A stretch of 64,000 nucleotides of DNA from Pseudoalteromonas sp. (GTDB lineage: Bacteria > Pseudomonadota > Gammaproteobacteria > Enterobacterales > Alteromonadaceae): NCBI RefSeq assembly GCF_018402495.1, contig NZ_JAGYIU010000005.1:62001-126000 (forward strand), in the 5' to 3' direction. The translations under genes and the position numbers were made by a program. A model generated the notes under the pieces. That model was not told where the DNA came from. It searched no databases and worked only from the letters and a program-made list of their open reading frames with translations. This document shows, one piece after another, positions 1 through 9,096 of this stretch (within the stretch, counting starts at the first letter, position 1; each line of letters starts with the position of its first letter).

Positions 1-85
1 GGGCAAAACTCAGTAATAGTTAAATCGCTGGCTTGTTGTTCTTCAATAATACTGCGCCACTGCTCAGGCTACGTGTTTTTTTCAT
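1..85 (-). pseudogene. IS66 family TnpA-like protein, N-terminal piece, frameshifted
   Basis: On the minus strand ATG AAA AAA ACA CGT AG is followed, one frame off, by codons for PEQWRSIIEEQQASDLTITE. That fits the start of IS66 TnpA, the small helix-turn-helix accessory protein of these elements (an S/TPEQW core, then a Gln-rich helix). In the ATG frame the reading stops after about 22 residues. In the PEQW frame a TAG lies directly upstream. One missing base near position 68-69 would restore MKKTRSPEQW. The RBS (GAGGAG) is intact. The rest lies outside the window. An assembly error is an alternative to a real deletion. Confidence 0.5.
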
Positions 86-165
86 GACTATCTCCTCGTT
101 AAAATTCGGAAATAGTTTAATAATTTTAATTAGTTACTGACAGATGCACTTTACTAGATGCTTAC
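1..165 (-). mobile_element. Left end of an IS66-like insertion sequence (partial)
   Basis: Reading the minus strand from 165, the sequence begins GTAAGCATCTAG, which resembles the GTAAGCG-type termini of IS66-family elements. About 80 nt later a strong GAGGAG site precedes an ATG (85-83) and an IS66 TnpA-like reading frame. The element runs off the window, so the right end and target duplication cannot be seen. The terminal match is short, so the exact boundary at 165 is an inference. Confidence 0.5.
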
Positions 166-218
166 CTACAATAGTTGCTACAAAGCACCTACCCCTAAGG
201 TAAGAGCGCCACCTTCAC
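166..218 (-). pseudogene. Decayed remnant of a tuf 3' end
   Basis: This stretch repeats, with small insertions and deletions, the last codons of the intact tuf gene that begins at 294. Shared blocks in the same order and orientation are CTAC.ATAGTTGCTACAA (one mismatch), AGCACCTAC and GCCACCTTCAC. No reading frame survives. It directly abuts the inferred IS66 end at 165. It may be what is left of a tandem or second tuf copy, or a by-product of recombination between tuf genes; the sequence does not distinguish these. Confidence 0.6.
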
Positions 219-240
219 ATGACACAAATTATAGGCATTA

Positions 241-269
241 AAAAACCCGAGACTAAGCTCGGGTTTTTT
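241..269 (-). terminator. Rho-independent terminator of the str operon (after tuf)
   Basis: Perfect 11-bp stem AAAAACCCGAG / CTCGGGTTTTT with loop ACTAAG, 25 nt beyond the tuf stop. The minus-strand transcript has a T-run after the stem. The flanking A and T runs would let it work in both directions. Confidence 0.85.
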
Positions 270-293
270 CGTATTAATTAGCTAGGCTAATTA

Positions 294-1478
294 TTACTCT
301 ACGATAGTTGCTACAACACCAGCACCTACAGTACGGCCACCTTCACGGATAGCGAAACGAAGACCTTCGTCCATCGCGATTGGCGCGATTAGCGTTACTG
401 TCATCTTAACGTTATCACCAGGCATTACCATTTCTACGCCTTCTGGTAACTGTACGTCACCTGTTACGTCAGTTGTACGGAAGTAGAACTGTGGACGGTA
501 ACCTTTGAAGAATGGAGTATGACGACCACCTTCATCTTTCGAAAGTACGTATACTTCTGAAGTGAATGTAGTGTGTGGCTTGATTGAACCAGGCTTAGCT
601 AGTACTTGACCACGTTCAACGTCTTCACGCTTAGTACCACGTAAAAGTGCACCAATGTTCTCACCAGCACGACCTTCGTCAAGTAGCTTACGGAACATCT
701 CTACACCAGTACAAGTAGACTTAGTTGTCTCTTTGATACCAACGATTTCAACTTCGTCGTTCACGTTGATGATACCAGCTTCAACACGGCCAGTTACAAC
801 AGTACCACGACCTTGGATTGAGAAAACGTCTTCGATAGGCATGATGAATGGCTTATCGATGTCACGCTCTGGCTCTGGGATGTATGTATCTAGTGCTTCT
901 GCAAGCTCTACGATTTTAGCTTCCCATTGCTCTTCGCCTTCAAGTGCTTTAAGTGCAGAACCTTGAATTAGTGGTAAGTCATCACCTGGGAAGTCGTATT
1001 CAGAAAGAAGTTCACGAACTTCCATTTCTACTAGCTCAAGTAGCTCTTCGTCATCAACCATGTCACATTTGTTCATGAACACAACGATGTAAGGAACGCC
1101 AACTTGGCGAGAAAGTAGGATGTGCTCACGCGTTTGTGGCATAGGGCCGTCAGTCGCAGCAACTACTAAGATAGCGCCGTCCATTTGAGCAGCACCAGTG
1201 ATCATGTTTTTAACATAATCGGCGTGTCCAGGACAATCTACGTGTGCGTAGTGACGAGTTGGTGTATCGTACTCAACGTGTGAAGTTGAGATTGTGATAC
1301 CACGCTCGCGCTCTTCTGGAGCGTTATCGATTGATGCGAAATCTTTAGCAACACCGCCGTATACTTTTGCAAGTACGTTAGTGATTGCTGCAGTTAGTGT
1401 AGTTTTACCGTGGTCAACGTGGCCGATTGTACCTACGTTTACGTGCGGTTTTACGCGTTCAAACTTTTCTTTTGCCAT
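294..1478 (-). CDS. tuf: Elongation factor Tu
   Basis: This is the GTPase that delivers aminoacyl-tRNA to the ribosomal A site. The G1 motif GHVDHGKT is at residues 19-26, DCPGH at 81-85 and NKCD at 136-139, followed by the two beta-barrel domains, for a total of 394 aa, the usual bacterial length. It is the last gene of the rpsL-rpsG-fusA-tuf group, 62 nt after fusA, and ends at a strong terminator. No second tuf is found between tRNA-Trp and secE, where many gammaproteobacteria carry tufB, but a decayed tuf 3' fragment lies just downstream at 166-218. A full second copy could lie elsewhere in the genome. Confidence 0.98.
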   Translation of the reverse strand: MAKEKFERVKPHVNVGTIGHVDHGKTTLTAAITNVLAKVYGGVAKDFASIDNAPEERERGITISTSHVEYDTPTRHYAHVDCPGHADYVKNMITGAAQMDGAILVVAATDGPMPQTREHILLSRQVGVPYIVVFMNKCDMVDDEELLELVEMEVRELLSEYDFPGDDLPLIQGSALKALEGEEQWEAKIVELAEALDTYIPEPERDIDKPFIMPIEDVFSIQGRGTVVTGRVEAGIINVNDEVEIVGIKETTKSTCTGVEMFRKLLDEGRAGENIGALLRGTKREDVERGQVLAKPGSIKPHTTFTSEVYVLSKDEGGRHTPFFKGYRPQFYFRTTDVTGDVQLPEGVEMVMPGDNVKMTVTLIAPIAMDEGLRFAIREGGRTVGAGVVATIVE

Positions 1479-1509
1479 CTTAAAAAATTCCTAATAAAGA
1501 AATTAAAGC

Positions 1510-1529
1510 CTGACTCAGTATTGAGCCAG
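1510..1529 (-). other. Hairpin between fusA and tuf
   Basis: CTGACTCA / TGAGCCAG stem of 8 bp (one G-U pair in the minus transcript) with a 4-nt loop, followed on the minus strand by GCTTTAATTTCTTT. The U-tract is poor, so it is more likely a partial attenuator or an mRNA end-stabilising or processing structure than a full terminator. It lies between the fusA stop and the tuf ribosome site. Confidence 0.4.
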
Positions 1530-1540
1530 ACAAGCTAAAA

Positions 1541-3655
1541 TCATATAACAGCGCGAGCTGAAATTATTGTATCTGCAACCTGTTTTGAGGCTTCAGCGTA
1601 CTTCAAAAACTCCATAGAGTATGAGGCACGGCCTTGAGTTGCAGATCGTAAAGCAGTCGCATAACCAAACATTTCAGATAATGGAACCTGCGCATTAATT
1701 TGCTTAAGGCCACCAAGTGCATCTTCCATGCCTTCGATCATGCCGCGACGACGGTTTAGGTCGCCAACTACATCACCCATGTTTGCTTCAGGAGTGAGTA
1801 CCTCAACCTTCATTACTGGCTCTAAAAGTGCAGGGTTTGCATCAAGCGCACCTTGTCTCATAGCCAGTGAACCTGCTATTTTAAATGCCATTTCATTCGA
1901 ATCTACATCATGGAATGAACCATCAAATAAAGTCGCTTTAACGCCAAGTAATGGGTAGCCTGCCAGAACACCTTGAGCCATTTGCTCTTGGATACCTTTG
2001 TCTACCGCAGGGATGTATTCTTTCGGTACTGAGCCGCCTACGGTTTCGTTAACGAACTCGTAAATTGGGGCTTCATCATCCGAAATATCCATCGGTTCAA
2101 GTTTAAGCCAGACGTGACCATATTGACCACGACCACCTGATTGACGTATAAACTTCCCTTCAACTTCAACAGTTGAACGAATAGCTTCTCGGTATGCAAC
2201 CTGCGGCTTACCAACGTTACATTCAACACTGAATTCACGTTTCATACGGTCGACAATGATATCAAGGTGAAGCTCACCCATGCCAGAGATAATCGTCTGG
2301 CCTGACTCTTCGTCAGTTTGTACGCGGAAAGACGGGTCCTCTGCCGCTAGTTTACCTAGCGCGATACCCATTTTATCCTGGTCAGCGATTGTGCGAGGCT
2401 CAACCGCAACAGAGATAACTGGTTCAGGGAACTCCATACGCTCAAGCGTAATAATAGAATTCGGATCACACAGTGTCTCACCTGTTGTTACGTCTTTGAG
2501 ACCAATAGCCGCCGCGATGTCGCCTGCGTGGACTTCTTTGATCTCTTCACGTGAGTTTGAATGCATCTGAACGATACGACCAAGACGCTCACGCTTACTT
2601 TTTACTGGGTTATATACCGCATCACCCTGTTTAACAGTACCAGAGTAAACACGGAAAAAGGTCAAGGTGCCAACAAACGGGTCTGTTGCAATCTTAAATG
2701 CAAGTGCAGCAAACGGCGCTTTATCATCAGCAGGACGCTCTTCCTCGGTACCATCTTCGAGGATACCTTGGATTTGTTTCACTTGTGTGGGTGATGGCAT
2801 ATATTCAACAACGCAATCAAGCACAGCTTGAACGCCTTTGTTTTTAAATGCACTACCACAGGTCATGGGAACAATTTCGTTCGCTAATGTGCGTTGACGC
2901 AAAGCATTTTTAATTTCTGCTTCGCTTAACTCTTCACCTTCTAAGTATTTATCCATTAGTTCTTCAGAGGCTTCAGCAGCGCTTTCAACTAAATGAGAGC
3001 GCCATTCTTCAGCTAAATCCTGAAGTTCTGCCGGTATTGCCTCATAAGAGAAAGTCATACCCTGGTCTTCATCATTCCAGTTAATAGCTTTCATTTTAAT
3101 AAGGTCAATAACACCTTTAAAGTCGTCTTCAGCGCCAATTGGCAGCTGGACTGGAACAGGCGTTGCTCCAAGACGAGATTTCACCTGGCTTACAACCGTT
3201 AAGAAGTCAGCGCCCGTGCGATCCATTTTATTTACGAAGATCATTCTCGGAACTTCGTATTTGTTCGCTTGACGCCAAACGGTCTCAGTTTGCGGCTGTA
3301 CACCCGATGAAGCACAAAGAACAACTACCGCACCATCTAGTACACGCAAAGAACGCTCTACTTCGATAGTGAAATCTACGTGTCCTGGGGTATCAATAAT
3401 ATTGATGCGATGGTCGTCAAATTGCGCGTCCATCCCTTTCCAGAAACACGTTGTTGCAGCAGAAGTGATTGTGATACCACGCTCTTGTTCCTGCTCCATC
3501 CAATCCATAGTTGCGGCGCCATCATGTACTTCACCGATCTTATGAGAAAGACCTGTGTAGAACAGAACACGTTCTGTTGTGGTGGTTTTGCCTGCATCTA
3601 CGTGAGCACAAATACCGATATTGCGGTAACGCTCAAGTGGAGTTGTACGTGCCAT
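1541..3655 (-). CDS. fusA: Elongation factor G
   Basis: Translocase GTPase that moves tRNA and mRNA after peptide bond formation and, with RRF, recycles ribosomes. At 704 aa it is the usual length. The P-loop AHVDAGKT is at residues 17-24, with switch sequences RGITI and DTPGH following and NKMD further on. The C-terminal domain IV region contains GRGQYGHVW. It sits 27 nt downstream of rpsG in the str operon and shares its transcription with rpsL and tuf. Nothing is missing. A second EF-G paralogue (fusB type) is common in this group but is not in this window. Confidence 0.98.
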   Translation of the reverse strand: MARTTPLERYRNIGICAHVDAGKTTTTERVLFYTGLSHKIGEVHDGAATMDWMEQEQERGITITSAATTCFWKGMDAQFDDHRINIIDTPGHVDFTIEVERSLRVLDGAVVVLCASSGVQPQTETVWRQANKYEVPRMIFVNKMDRTGADFLTVVSQVKSRLGATPVPVQLPIGAEDDFKGVIDLIKMKAINWNDEDQGMTFSYEAIPAELQDLAEEWRSHLVESAAEASEELMDKYLEGEELSEAEIKNALRQRTLANEIVPMTCGSAFKNKGVQAVLDCVVEYMPSPTQVKQIQGILEDGTEEERPADDKAPFAALAFKIATDPFVGTLTFFRVYSGTVKQGDAVYNPVKSKRERLGRIVQMHSNSREEIKEVHAGDIAAAIGLKDVTTGETLCDPNSIITLERMEFPEPVISVAVEPRTIADQDKMGIALGKLAAEDPSFRVQTDEESGQTIISGMGELHLDIIVDRMKREFSVECNVGKPQVAYREAIRSTVEVEGKFIRQSGGRGQYGHVWLKLEPMDISDDEAPIYEFVNETVGGSVPKEYIPAVDKGIQEQMAQGVLAGYPLLGVKATLFDGSFHDVDSNEMAFKIAGSLAMRQGALDANPALLEPVMKVEVLTPEANMGDVVGDLNRRRGMIEGMEDALGGLKQINAQVPLSEMFGYATALRSATQGRASYSMEFLKYAEASKQVADTIISARAVI

Positions 3656-3682
3656 AAAATCCTCTTAAAGGTTAAGGACAGA

Positions 3683-4153
3683 TTACCAACGGTAATGAGC
3701 GAATGCTTTATTCGCTTCAGCCATACGGTGAACGTCTTCACGTTTCTTAACCGCAGTGCCTTTGTTGTCAGCAGCGTCAACGATTTCTTGAGCTAAACGT
3801 AAGCCCATAGATTTTTCGCCACGCTTACGTGCAGCGTCTACTAACCAACGCATACCTAATGCGTTGCGACGTACTGGACGTACTTCAACTGGTACTTGAT
3901 AAGTTGAACCACCAACACGGCGAGATTTAACCTCTACCTGTGGACGGATGTTATCAAGTGCAGTTTCAAAAATTTCTAGGTGCGACTTGCCTGATTTCTC
4001 AGCAGCCACGTCTAGCGCACCATAAACGATTTTTTCAGCAGTAGATTTCTTGCCGTCTAACATTACGATGTTAACGAATTTAGCAAGAAGTTCCGATCCG
4101 AACTTAGGATCTGGAAGAATTTTACGTTGACCTATTACGCGTCTTCTAGGCAT
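3683..4153 (-). CDS. rpsG: 30S ribosomal protein S7
   Basis: Primary 16S rRNA 3'-domain binding protein that nucleates assembly of the small-subunit head. 156 aa with the typical start [20 protein letters not shown] and the conserved [13 protein letters not shown] block. In E. coli, S7 represses its own operon by binding the rpsL-rpsG intergenic mRNA. Here that gap is 97 nt (4154-4250), so the same coupling is possible, but I did not fold it. Translation starts at an ATG preceded on the minus strand by a GGAG-type site. Confidence 0.98.
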   Translation of the reverse strand: MPRRRVIGQRKILPDPKFGSELLAKFVNIVMLDGKKSTAEKIVYGALDVAAEKSGKSHLEIFETALDNIRPQVEVKSRRVGGSTYQVPVEVRPVRRNALGMRWLVDAARKRGEKSMGLRLAQEIVDAADNKGTAVKKREDVHRMAEANKAFAHYRW

Positions 4154-4250
4154 TTTGTATCTCCGGTTTATTCAGGTTTGTCCTTTTGGAACAATCACCC
4201 AAAACAATAATTAATAATATTTAGTGCTTGGCCTTACTAACGGAAAACAA

Positions 4251-4625
4251 TTAGCCTTTAGGGCGTTTTGCACCGTATTTAGAACGAGCTTGACGACGGT
4301 CGCTAACGCCTGCACAGTCAAGTGCACCACGTACAGTGTGAAAACGCACACCTGGTAAATCTTTAACACGACCACCACGGATTAGGATTACACTGTGCTC
4401 TTGAAGGTTATGACCTTCACCACCGATGTATGAAGTTACTTCGAAACCGTTAGTTAAACGTACACGAGCTACTTTACGTAACGCCGAGTTTGGTTTCTTA
4501 GGTGTAGTTGTATATACGCGAGTACATACACCACGCTTTTGCGGACACGCTTTAAGCGCAGCTGAGTTACTTTTAGTAACCTTGCTACGACGTGGCTTAC
4601 GCACTAGCTGGTTAATAGTTGCCAT
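4251..4625 (-). CDS. rpsL: 30S ribosomal protein S12
   Basis: Decoding-centre protein of the small subunit, 124 aa. Both loops that carry streptomycin-resistance mutations in E. coli are wild type here: [11 protein letters not shown] and RVKDLPGVR keep their lysines. It is the first gene of the str operon. A sigma70 promoter at 4725-4753 lies about 100 nt upstream and overlaps the preceding terminator. The ribosome site on the minus strand is CAGGAG, about 8 nt before the ATG. Confidence 0.98.
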   Translation of the reverse strand: MATINQLVRKPRRSKVTKSNSAALKACPQKRGVCTRVYTTTPKKPNSALRKVARVRLTNGFEVTSYIGGEGHNLQEHSVILIRGGRVKDLPGVRFHTVRGALDCAGVSDRRQARSKYGAKRPKG

Positions 4626-4663
4626 TTAAATAGCTCCTGAAATTAAAATTACTACTGAAAAAA

Positions 4664-4730
4664 ATAAAAAATCCGCCCTTGTTTTACCAGCATGTTTTAA
4701 ACGTGCAAGTAAATGGGTGGCGGAATTTTA
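4664..4730 (-). terminator. Terminator after rpoC, overlapped by the str promoter
   Basis: On the minus strand, TCCGCC (4724-4719) can pair with GGCGGA (4677-4672), followed by TTTTTTATTTTTTTT. An inner helix GCACG...CATGC lies within the loop region. This should stop rpoBC read-through. The 5' arm sits between the -10 element and the predicted start site of the rpsL promoter, so transcripts starting there would lack it (see findings). Confidence 0.65.
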
Positions 4731-4753
4731 ATGAGCAAAGATTGACCTGTCAA
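4725..4753 (-). promoter_or_regulatory. Sigma70 promoter of the str operon (rpsL)
   Basis: On the minus strand TTGACA (4753-4748) is separated by exactly 17 nt from TAAAAT (4730-4725). The -35 is a perfect consensus and the -10 matches 5 of 6. The predicted start is an A near 4718, giving a leader of about 93 nt before the rpsL ATG. It lies between rpoC and rpsL, so the str genes can be transcribed independently of rpoBC. Confidence 0.75.
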
Positions 4754-4766
4754 CCTAAACCGCTCA

Positions 4767-4789
4767 CAAGGCAGTAGATAACTGCCTTG
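4767..4789 (-). other. Perfect hairpin just after rpoC
   Basis: CAAGGCAGT / ACTGCCTTG, a 9-bp perfect stem with loop AGATA, 31 nt past the rpoC stop. There is no U-tract on either side, so it is not a simple terminator. It may stabilise the rpoC mRNA end or be a processing site. Confidence 0.45.
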
Positions 4790-4819
4790 CGAAACTCTAA
4801 TCCATTGATTAGATTAGGT

Positions 4820-7800
4820 TTATTGATTTCCAGACAAATCCGCGTTTAAAGCATCAGTTAGTGCTTGAGTTGCCTCTTCTGCACTTACCGTTTGCTCTTC
4901 AACAACGTCTTTTTGCTTACGACGAGCCATACGCTCTTGATGATACGCAAAACCGGTACCGGCTGGGATCAATCGACCCACAATTACGTTTTCTTTCAGA
5001 CCGCGTAGTTCATCGCTCTTACCATTTACAGCGGCTTCTGTTAGGACACGAGTTGTCTCCTGGAACGAGGCTGCTGAGATGAAAGATTCTGTCGCTAGTG
5101 ATGCTTTTGTGATACCCATTAACTGGATTTCAAACTTAGCTGGGATCTTACCTTGAGCTTCAAGGTCGCGGTTTGCGATATTAACGCGTGCCACTTCAAT
5201 TTGCTCACCGGCTAAGAACTCAGTATCACCACCGTCTAGAATGATACATTTACGTAGCATTTGACGAATAATCGTTTCAATGTGCTTATCATTGATCTTA
5301 ACGCCCTGCAAACGGTAAACCTCTTGCACTTCGTTAACAATGTAATTAGCAACATGAGTCACACCACGTAGGCGTAAGATGTCGTGTGGTGATTCTGGAC
5401 CATCGGCGATAACTTCACCTTTAGACACTTGTTCACCTTCAAACACGTTAAGTTGACGCCACTTAGGAATCATTTCTTCGTAATGATCGCCTTCAGCTGG
5501 TGTAATAACTAAACGTTTCTTACCTTTAGTCTCTTTACCGAAGCTAATCGTACCGGTGATTTCAGCTAAGATAGCTGGATCTTTCGGCTTACGTGCTTCA
5601 AATAAGTCGGCTACGCGTGGTAGACCACCCGTGATATCACGAGTTTTCGAACCTTCTTGCGGAATACGTGCTAGTACGTCACCTGGGTTTGCAGTCGCGC
5701 CGTCTGTTACTTCAATCGTAGTGAATGAAGGAAGACGCGTTTCTTGCAAGCCACGCTCATCACTTTCAATGATAAGCTTTGGCTCTTTGGCATTCGCTTT
5801 AGCAAGATCTTTAACAACTACACGAGTTAAACCCGTTAGTTCGTCAGTCTGTGCTTCAGTGTTTGAATCATCGATATCGCTGAACGATACTTTTGATTTA
5901 TGCTCAAGAACGATTGGGTGACTATGCGGGTCCCAAGTAGCAACGATGTCGTTACCTTGAACTTCTGCATTGTCTTGCACTGTTAATACCGCACCGTAAG
6001 GTACTTTATAACGCTCTTTCTCACGACCATAGCTATCAATGATAGTGATCTCGGTAGAACGAGAGGTAATAACAATCTTACCGTCTGTATTTAATACATA
6101 TTTAGCGTTGTGAAGTTTTAATGTACCGTTTGTTTTAACTTGTACATTATTTTCAGCAGACGCTCTTGATGCCGCACCACCGATGTGGAAGGTACGCATC
6201 GTAAGCTGTGTACCCGGCTCACCGATTGACTGTGCTGCAATAACACCTACTGATTCACCCGCGTTGATGATATGTCCACGTGCAAGGTCACGACCATAAC
6301 ACTTAGCACACACACCAAAGTCGTTATCACAGGTGATAACTGAACGTACACGCACTTCATCTACTGAGTGCTCTTCTAAAAGGTCACACAGTTTTTCATC
6401 AAGCATGATGTTACGTTCAACAAGTACGGTATTAGTACCTGGAATTACCACATCTTCAGCAACAACACGACCTAGTACACGTTCGCGAAGTGCTTCTACA
6501 ACGTCACCACCTTCAATTAGTGGTTTCATTGTTAAGCCATCTTCTGTGCCACAATCGTCTTCATTGATTACCAAATCTTGTGCAACGTCTACTAGACGAC
6601 GCGTTAGGTAACCTGAGTTCGCTGTTTTCAGTGCTGTATCAGCAAGACCTTTACGCGCACCGTGCGTTGAGATGAAGTACTGAAGTACGTTTAGACCTTC
6701 ACGGAAGTTAGCGGTGATTGGCGTCTCGATGATTGAACCATCTGGACGTGCCATTAGACCACGCATACCGGCTAGCTGACGGATCTGAGCGGCACTACCA
6801 CGAGCACCTGAGTCAGCCATCATAAACACTGAGTTAAATGACGGTTGCTCTACTTCTTCACCTTTGGCATTGATAACCGTGTCTTTTGACAAGTTGGCCA
6901 TCATTTCACGTGATAAGTTTTCATTTACACGTGACCAGATATCGATAACTTTGTTGTACTTTTCACCAGCCGTTACAAGACCTGATTGGAATTGTTGGTT
7001 GATTTCAGTTACTTCAGCTTCAGCTGATTCAATGATTGATGCTTTAACTGGTGGGATAACTAAGTCATCAATACCAATTGAAACACCTGACTTCATTGCA
7101 TAGTGGAAACCGGTGTACATGATTTGGTCAGCAAACATAACAGTGTCTTTTAGACCAAGACGACGGTAACACTCATTAATTAAGCCAGAAATCTGCTTTT
7201 TACCTAGGGCTTGGTTGATTGACTCATACGGCATGCCTTTTGGTAAAATTAAAGACAGAATCGCACGACCAACAGTGGTATCAATTACGGTTACAGTGTC
7301 TTCAACAACACCTTCTTCGTTTTTAACTGATTGGCTAATACGTACTTTCACGATAGCGTGAAGGTCGGCATTACCACTACGGTATGCTTTTTCTGCTTCT
7401 TTAGGATCTTTAAATACGGCGCCTTCGCCTTTGGCGTTAATACGGTCACGCGTCATGTAATAAAGACCTAATACAACGTCCTGTGAAGGAACGATGATTG
7501 GCTCACCATTAGCAGGCGATAAGATGTTGTTTGTCGACATCATTAACGCACGAGCTTCAAGCTGCGCTTCAATTGTTAACGGTACGTGTACCGCCATTTG
7601 GTCACCATCGAAGTCGGCGTTGTACGCCGCACATACTAATGGATGCAAATGAATTGCTTTACCTTCGATAAGCACAGGTTCAAACGCTTGGATACCCAAA
7701 CGGTGAAGTGTTGGTGCACGGTTAAGTAATACTGGATGCTCACGAATTACTTCGTCTAGCACATCCCATACTTCCGCTACTTCACGCTCAACCATCTTTT

Positions 7801-8992
7801 TAGCAGCTTTGATTGTCGTAGCCATGCCGCGACGCTCTAATTTGCCATAGATGAATGGTTTGAAAAGCTCTAATGCCATCTTTTTAGGAAGACCACACTG
7901 ATGAAGCTTAAGTGTAGGACCAACCGTGATTACAGAACGGCCAGAGTAATCTACACGCTTACCAAGTAAGTTCTGACGGAAACGACCTTGCTTACCTTTG
8001 ATCATATCAGCAAGCGATTTAAGTGGACGTTTGTTAGAACCTGTAATTGCACGACCACGACGACCGTTATCAAGTAGCGCATCAACCGCTTCTTGTAACA
8101 TACGTTTTTCGTTGCGTACGATAATATCTGGTGCAGCTAAATCTAGTAGACGCTTAAGACGGTTATTACGGTTAATAACACGACGGTAAAGGTCATTTAG
8201 ATCAGATGTTGCAAAGCGACCACCGTCTAGTGGTACTAATGGACGTAAGTCAGGTGGCAATACTGGAAGTACTGTCATAATCATCCACTCAGGGTTATTT
8301 CCTGATTGGTGGAACGATTCCATTAACTTAAGACGTTTAGTGATCTTTTTACGCTTAGTTTCAGAGTTAATTGTTGGTAACTCTTCACGCATTTCTGCAA
8401 TTAATTGCGCAAGATCGAGTTCACGCAGTAAGTCTAATACTGCTTCAGCACCCATCTTCGCTTCAAATTCATCACCGTGCTCTTCAAGTGCATCTAGGTA
8501 TTCTTCTTCACCTAATAGCTGACCACGCTCAAGCGTTGTCATACCAGGCTCAGTTACTACGAATGATTCGAAGTAAAGAACACGTTCAATATCACGAAGT
8601 GTCATATCAAGCATTAAGCCGATACGTGATGGTAATGATTTTAAAAACCATATATGCGCAACTGGACTTGCCAGTTCTATATGACCCATACGGTCACGAC
8701 GCACTTTAGTGAGTGTTACTTCAACGCCACACTTTTCGCAGATCACACCACGGTGTTTAAGGCGTTTATATTTACCACATAAACACTCATAATCTTTCAC
8801 TGGGCCGAAAATACGGGCACAGAATAAGCCATCGCGCTCAGGCTTGAAAGTACGGTAGTTAATAGTCTCAGGTTTCTTTACTTCACCGTATGACCATGAA
8901 CGAACCATGTCTGGTGAAGCAAGACCAATGCGAATTGCATCGAATTCTTCGGTCTTATTTTGTTGCTTCAGAAACTTAAGTAAGTCTTTCAC
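4820..8992 (-). CDS. rpoC: RNA polymerase beta' subunit
   Basis: Largest RNA polymerase subunit, holding the catalytic Mg through the NADFDGDQM motif in the middle of the N-terminal half. The N-terminal zinc-binding region has the pattern [13 protein letters not shown]...CEKCG, and a second cysteine cluster [15 protein letters not shown] lies in the C-terminal half. The trigger-loop region follows [18 protein letters not shown]. At 1390 aa it is slightly shorter than E. coli (1407). It starts with GTG after a clear AGGAG site, 104 nt from rpoB. A terminator and a new promoter separate it from rpsL. Confidence 0.98.
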   Translation of the reverse strand: MKDLLKFLKQQNKTEEFDAIRIGLASPDMVRSWSYGEVKKPETINYRTFKPERDGLFCARIFGPVKDYECLCGKYKRLKHRGVICEKCGVEVTLTKVRRDRMGHIELASPVAHIWFLKSLPSRIGLMLDMTLRDIERVLYFESFVVTEPGMTTLERGQLLGEEEYLDALEEHGDEFEAKMGAEAVLDLLRELDLAQLIAEMREELPTINSETKRKKITKRLKLMESFHQSGNNPEWMIMTVLPVLPPDLRPLVPLDGGRFATSDLNDLYRRVINRNNRLKRLLDLAAPDIIVRNEKRMLQEAVDALLDNGRRGRAITGSNKRPLKSLADMIKGKQGRFRQNLLGKRVDYSGRSVITVGPTLKLHQCGLPKKMALELFKPFIYGKLERRGMATTIKAAKKMVEREVAEVWDVLDEVIREHPVLLNRAPTLHRLGIQAFEPVLIEGKAIHLHPLVCAAYNADFDGDQMAVHVPLTIEAQLEARALMMSTNNILSPANGEPIIVPSQDVVLGLYYMTRDRINAKGEGAVFKDPKEAEKAYRSGNADLHAIVKVRISQSVKNEEGVVEDTVTVIDTTVGRAILSLILPKGMPYESINQALGKKQISGLINECYRRLGLKDTVMFADQIMYTGFHYAMKSGVSIGIDDLVIPPVKASIIESAEAEVTEINQQFQSGLVTAGEKYNKVIDIWSRVNENLSREMMANLSKDTVINAKGEEVEQPSFNSVFMMADSGARGSAAQIRQLAGMRGLMARPDGSIIETPITANFREGLNVLQYFISTHGARKGLADTALKTANSGYLTRRLVDVAQDLVINEDDCGTEDGLTMKPLIEGGDVVEALRERVLGRVVAEDVVIPGTNTVLVERNIMLDEKLCDLLEEHSVDEVRVRSVITCDNDFGVCAKCYGRDLARGHIINAGESVGVIAAQSIGEPGTQLTMRTFHIGGAASRASAENNVQVKTNGTLKLHNAKYVLNTDGKIVITSRSTEITIIDSYGREKERYKVPYGAVLTVQDNAEVQGNDIVATWDPHSHPIVLEHKSKVSFSDIDDSNTEAQTDELTGLTRVVVKDLAKANAKEPKLIIESDERGLQETRLPSFTTIEVTDGATANPGDVLARIPQEGSKTRDITGGLPRVADLFEARKPKDPAILAEITGTISFGKETKGKKRLVITPAEGDHYEEMIPKWRQLNVFEGEQVSKGEVIADGPESPHDILRLRGVTHVANYIVNEVQEVYRLQGVKINDKHIETIIRQMLRKCIILDGGDTEFLAGEQIEVARVNIANRDLEAQGKIPAKFEIQLMGITKASLATESFISAASFQETTRVLTEAAVNGKSDELRGLKENVIVGRLIPAGTGFAYHQERMARRKQKDVVEEQTVSAEEATQALTDALNADLSGNQ

Positions 8993-9061
8993 CTTAGCTC
9001 TCCTGTCGGAGTTAATCTTGAGGACGGATGTTCTCGTCCCTACATTCTATTCAGCCATAAC

Positions 9062-9089
9062 AGATGCTGCAGCATTAACTGCAGCATCT
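9062..9089 (-). other. Hairpin in the rpoB-rpoC gap
   Basis: AGATGCTGCAG / CTGCAGCATCT, an 11-bp perfect stem with a 6-nt loop, in the 104-nt gap between rpoB and rpoC. No U-tract follows, so termination is unlikely. A role in mRNA processing or in protecting transcript ends is possible. Confidence 0.5.
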
Positions 9090-9096
9090 CATTGGC

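Noticed and set aside
3376-3796. Several ORFs of 60-138 aa on both strands within fusA and rpsG
   Set aside because: Shadow frames of highly expressed, codon-biased genes; the same applies to the ORFs inside rpoB, rpoC, astD and acnB.
4767-4789. rpoC-proximal hairpin as a terminator
   Set aside because: Perfect stem but no U-tract on either strand; the U-rich terminator is the later one at 4664-4730.
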